Below are positions 62,343 to 64,000 of a stretch of 64,000 nt of DNA, piece by piece. The stretch is from contig RCTD01000001.1 in assembly GCA_014898415.1 (NCBI GenBank), positions 868,001-932,000 of the forward strand, in the 5' to 3' direction. The position numbers were made by a program, and so were the translations under genes. The notes under the pieces were generated by a model. The model had not been told where the DNA came from, did no database searches, and was given only the letters and a program-made list of their open reading frames with translations. Numbering within the stretch: position 1 is the first letter of the stretch; every line of letters starts with the position of its first letter. Source of the stretch: Stromatinia cepivora. Its lineage: Eukaryota; Ascomycota; Leotiomycetes; Helotiales; Sclerotiniaceae.

Positions 62343-62757
62343 TTAGGGCTCCTCCCATCTCTTCTCTGCCCAAGGAGGAGCCTCACGTCTCTCCTCCCAT
62401 TTCTTCTCTGCCCAAGGACTAGCATCCCGCTTTTCTTCCCATCTCTTCTCTGCCCAAGGAGCAGCCTCACGTTTCTGGGCCCAACGTTTCTCTTCCCAGC
62501 GCTTATCCTCCCATGGCCCAGCCTCTCTCTTTCCCTCCCAACGCTTATCGCTCCACGGAGCACTTTGAATAATACATATCGATACAAAATCCTAACAGAA
62601 AGGACATTTAAACTTACGCTTCAGCCTCTGGGGCACTATGTCTGTGTTAGTATGATGGTATCCAATATTTGGAAAGACTAAACTCTTACGCAACGGGAGC
62701 AGCAATAGCTAGGCCCAACATAGCTATGCTAGCTGTGAGGAAGTATGTTATCTTCAT
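62343..62757 (-). CDS. Secreted Kex2-type repeat peptide precursor (KEP-like)
   Basis: 103-residue precursor from three exons, complement of 62690..62757, 62618..62641 and 62343..62562. Exon 1 encodes a signal peptide (MKITYFLTASIAMLGLAIAA, cleavage likely near residue 20), followed by a short pro-region (PVAHSAPEAEA). Exon 3 encodes five repeats with consensus (E/D)A-x-PW-x-(E/D)-K-(R/K)-W-E-x-(K/R)-R, 14 residues each (42 bases), plus one inserted WAQKR between repeats 2 and 3. Every unit carries two dibasic sites, and EA follows KR as in STE13-trimmed alpha-factor precursors. Expected secretory processing gives short acidic Trp peptides such as APWAE, GPWED and WEE. No cysteine. The architecture matches fungal Kex2-processed repeat proteins (pheromone and RiPP precursors), but the core is not one I know. 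The frame is undamaged although AT-rich DNA lies on both sides. Gene product class is inferred. Confidence 0.85.
62563..62617 (-). other. Intron 2 of the repeat-peptide gene (55 bases)
   Basis: Donor GTAAGT, acceptor CAAAG at 62,563. It is preceded by the same GC in phase 2 as intron 1, and splicing joins exactly in frame with the repeats. The branch site is weak. The nearer TTAG acceptor would give an implausible 26-base intron. Confidence 0.75.
62642..62689 (-). other. Intron 1 of the repeat-peptide gene (48 bases)
   Basis: Donor GTAAGA, perfect branch sequence TACTAAC and acceptor CAG. Without splicing the frame stops at GCG TAA. Phase 2. Confidence 0.88.
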
Positions 62758-62779
62758 GATGACTTGTTGGTTTCGAGAT

Positions 62780-63307
62780 TCTTGGAGGAGGTTGATCGGT
62801 TAATAATAGTGAGTAATATAATAATATTATTATTTACTATTATTATAGTGGAAGACTTAGTTATATAGCTTAAAAGGGTGATCGAATATATAATGATTGA
62901 AGTCAAAATATGAGTGTATTGAATATTGAATTTATTTTGCTTGTTTTTCGAAGAATTCTTTGAAGAAAATCTTCTTATTTATAATATTTGATAAGATTCC
63001 ATGAAATTCTATAATATTCTATGATTATAAATAAGATCGATTTAAATCGAATCTTATAGAATTATTTTATATAATGAAATGAAATAGTAACCAATAATAT
63101 TTAAACTTAGAAATGAGAAAGTTCTATATGTTTCCATCACATTCTATTCCATTATAAATCATTCTAATATGATACATGATCAAAATTTTATATAATAATA
63201 AAATTTAATAATATTAAATTATATTATTAATATATCACATGATCATATAACCATCGGTTCGGTTAATATTATTAAATGATTTAATAAACTTATTAGAAAT
63301 TCTTATA
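62780..63307 (-). mobile_element. Element M, copy 2, in leader of the precursor gene
   Basis: 528 bases, reverse complement of 34,866-35,404, with TSD GAGAT at 62,775-62,779 and 63,308-63,312. It lies 17 bases upstream of the gene's TSD-adjacent ATG segment, between the ATG (62,757) and a typical fungal leader. Its strand places its TATA-like CTATATAA (about 62,862-62,869) in the sense of the gene. Confidence 0.88.
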
Positions 63308-63312
63308 GAGAT

Positions 63313-63425
63313 GATTTTGAGAAATGTAGTTTGGAGGTGATCGTCCTTGAGTTGAGAGAATGTTTGGATTGTTGAGATGTGATTATTGGGGTGTCAATAA
63401 GGAACGAAGGACCTTTATATATCTC
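63313..63425 (-). promoter_or_regulatory. Native leader and TATA box of the precursor gene
   Basis: Read on the minus strand, 63,412-63,421 is TATATAAAGG, a good TATA box. It is followed by a C/A/T-rich leader (CACATCTCAACAATCCAAAC, CTCTCAACTCAAGG) that continues, if the inserted element is removed, into GAAACCAACAAGTCATC before the ATG. This looks like an intact fungal core promoter and 5' UTR. Confidence 0.65.
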
Positions 63426-64000
63426 TTTTCGTCATCATAAGACGCCCTAATGCGGGGAGAGGCTCACACTTCACAAGGTTGAAAAGCATATCGGCGACTT
63501 CCCCGCTCTTGCTTGTCGATGCCATCGGTACATGCTATCTTGATGAGGAGTAATTACACCGTGTTAATCGCCGACTGTAACCTGCTTACAGACTATGAAT
63601 TTGCATAATACCTGCTCATGAGCCATCCTACCCCTATCATTTGATCTTCGCTAGAAGAATGCCCGAGTGGGTTGAATTCTTGAGATGAGTAGTTCCGCAA
63701 ACGAATACACAATCCCCCAATGTTTGGGGACCAATGTAAGATTATGCCAATATCCGAAGAAGCTAACTTTTATTTGTTCCCTGAAGGCTGAAGTCAAGCG
63801 GCATACTTCAAGCTTTTTCCGGATGATGTTCGTTTTCGAGTGAATAGCATCAGATTACATGGAACTCGCTAATTGCTAAGTACTTTCATCCACTGGTGAC
63901 GAGCGAAGCCTCACTCCGGGGCATCTACCGAATTTGTGCATATGGACATCAAAGCGGGTAGTGATTACCATTATCTACTGGTGCTGCCTCTCATCTTATT
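63426..64000. other. Base-balanced upstream region, no gene seen
   Basis: No open frame worth reporting. CCCCGC near 63,451-63,456 region and a CCAAT-containing small inverted repeat (CCCCCAATGTTTGGGG, 63,715-63,730) could be regulatory, but this is only a suggestion. Confidence 0.35.

Noticed and set aside
62261..62681. Single-exon frames of 108 and 132 residues on both strands over the repeat-peptide gene
   Set aside because: They are shadows: the minus frame reads the repeats out of phase (LLLGQRRDG...), and the plus frame is their antisense. The spliced frame has the signal peptide, branch site and dibasic logic.
62343..62757. Canonical ascomycete alpha-pheromone precursor
   Set aside because: Signal peptide, KR and EA fit, but the mature core lacks the Cys pair and GQ pattern of these pheromones; kept as a wider KEP-type call.

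Overview
The window looks like a chromosome segment of a filamentous ascomycete (Pezizomycotina). The clues are short GT-AG introns with fungal branch sites, Fot1/pogo, Copia, chromodomain Gypsy and LINE relics, and very AT-rich transposon blocks in which copies differ mainly by C-to-T and G-to-A changes, as repeat-induced point mutation (RIP) leaves. The species cannot be named from the sequence alone. I saw no rRNA or tRNA gene, CRISPR array, or prokaryotic operon.

Layout. 1-2,040: AT-rich DNA with a minus-strand Fot1/pogo transposase relic. 2,040-7,830: base-balanced island with one intact two-exon gene (PfkB-like domain fused to an AAA+ ATPase), then relics of a LINE RNase H and of an NLR/ankyrin-type repeat gene. 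7,830-61,080: AT-rich nest of dead transposons. It holds two copies of one 8.3-kb Copia element (Copia-A, 9,142-23,203 and 40,717-48,973), a 5.7-kb Copia-B inside the first copy, several solo LTRs, two chromodomain Gypsy relics, a 2.8-kb non-autonomous LTR element made of four tandem arrays (53,019-55,806), a hAT-like element (57,548-58,656), inverted-arm repeats and long microsatellites. For many insertions the termini and target-site duplications (TSDs) can be read directly, so the nesting order can be worked out. 61,080-61,800: base-balanced island with a decayed gene. 62,343-62,757: small intact three-exon minus-strand gene for a secreted precursor with five 14-residue repeats separated by Kex2-type dibasic sites. 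Its 5' leader is interrupted by a 528-bp element whose other copy is at 34,866-35,404. 63,308-64,000: its probable native promoter and unannotated sequence.

Only two protein genes look intact: the AAA+ ATPase at 2,468-4,679 and the repeat-peptide precursor at 62,343-62,757. The second is the most promising candidate for something undescribed: it has the architecture of fungal Kex2-processed repeat proteins (KEPs), which include pheromone and RiPP precursors, but its core is tryptophan-rich, cysteine-free and does not match the usual ascomycete alpha-pheromone pattern.
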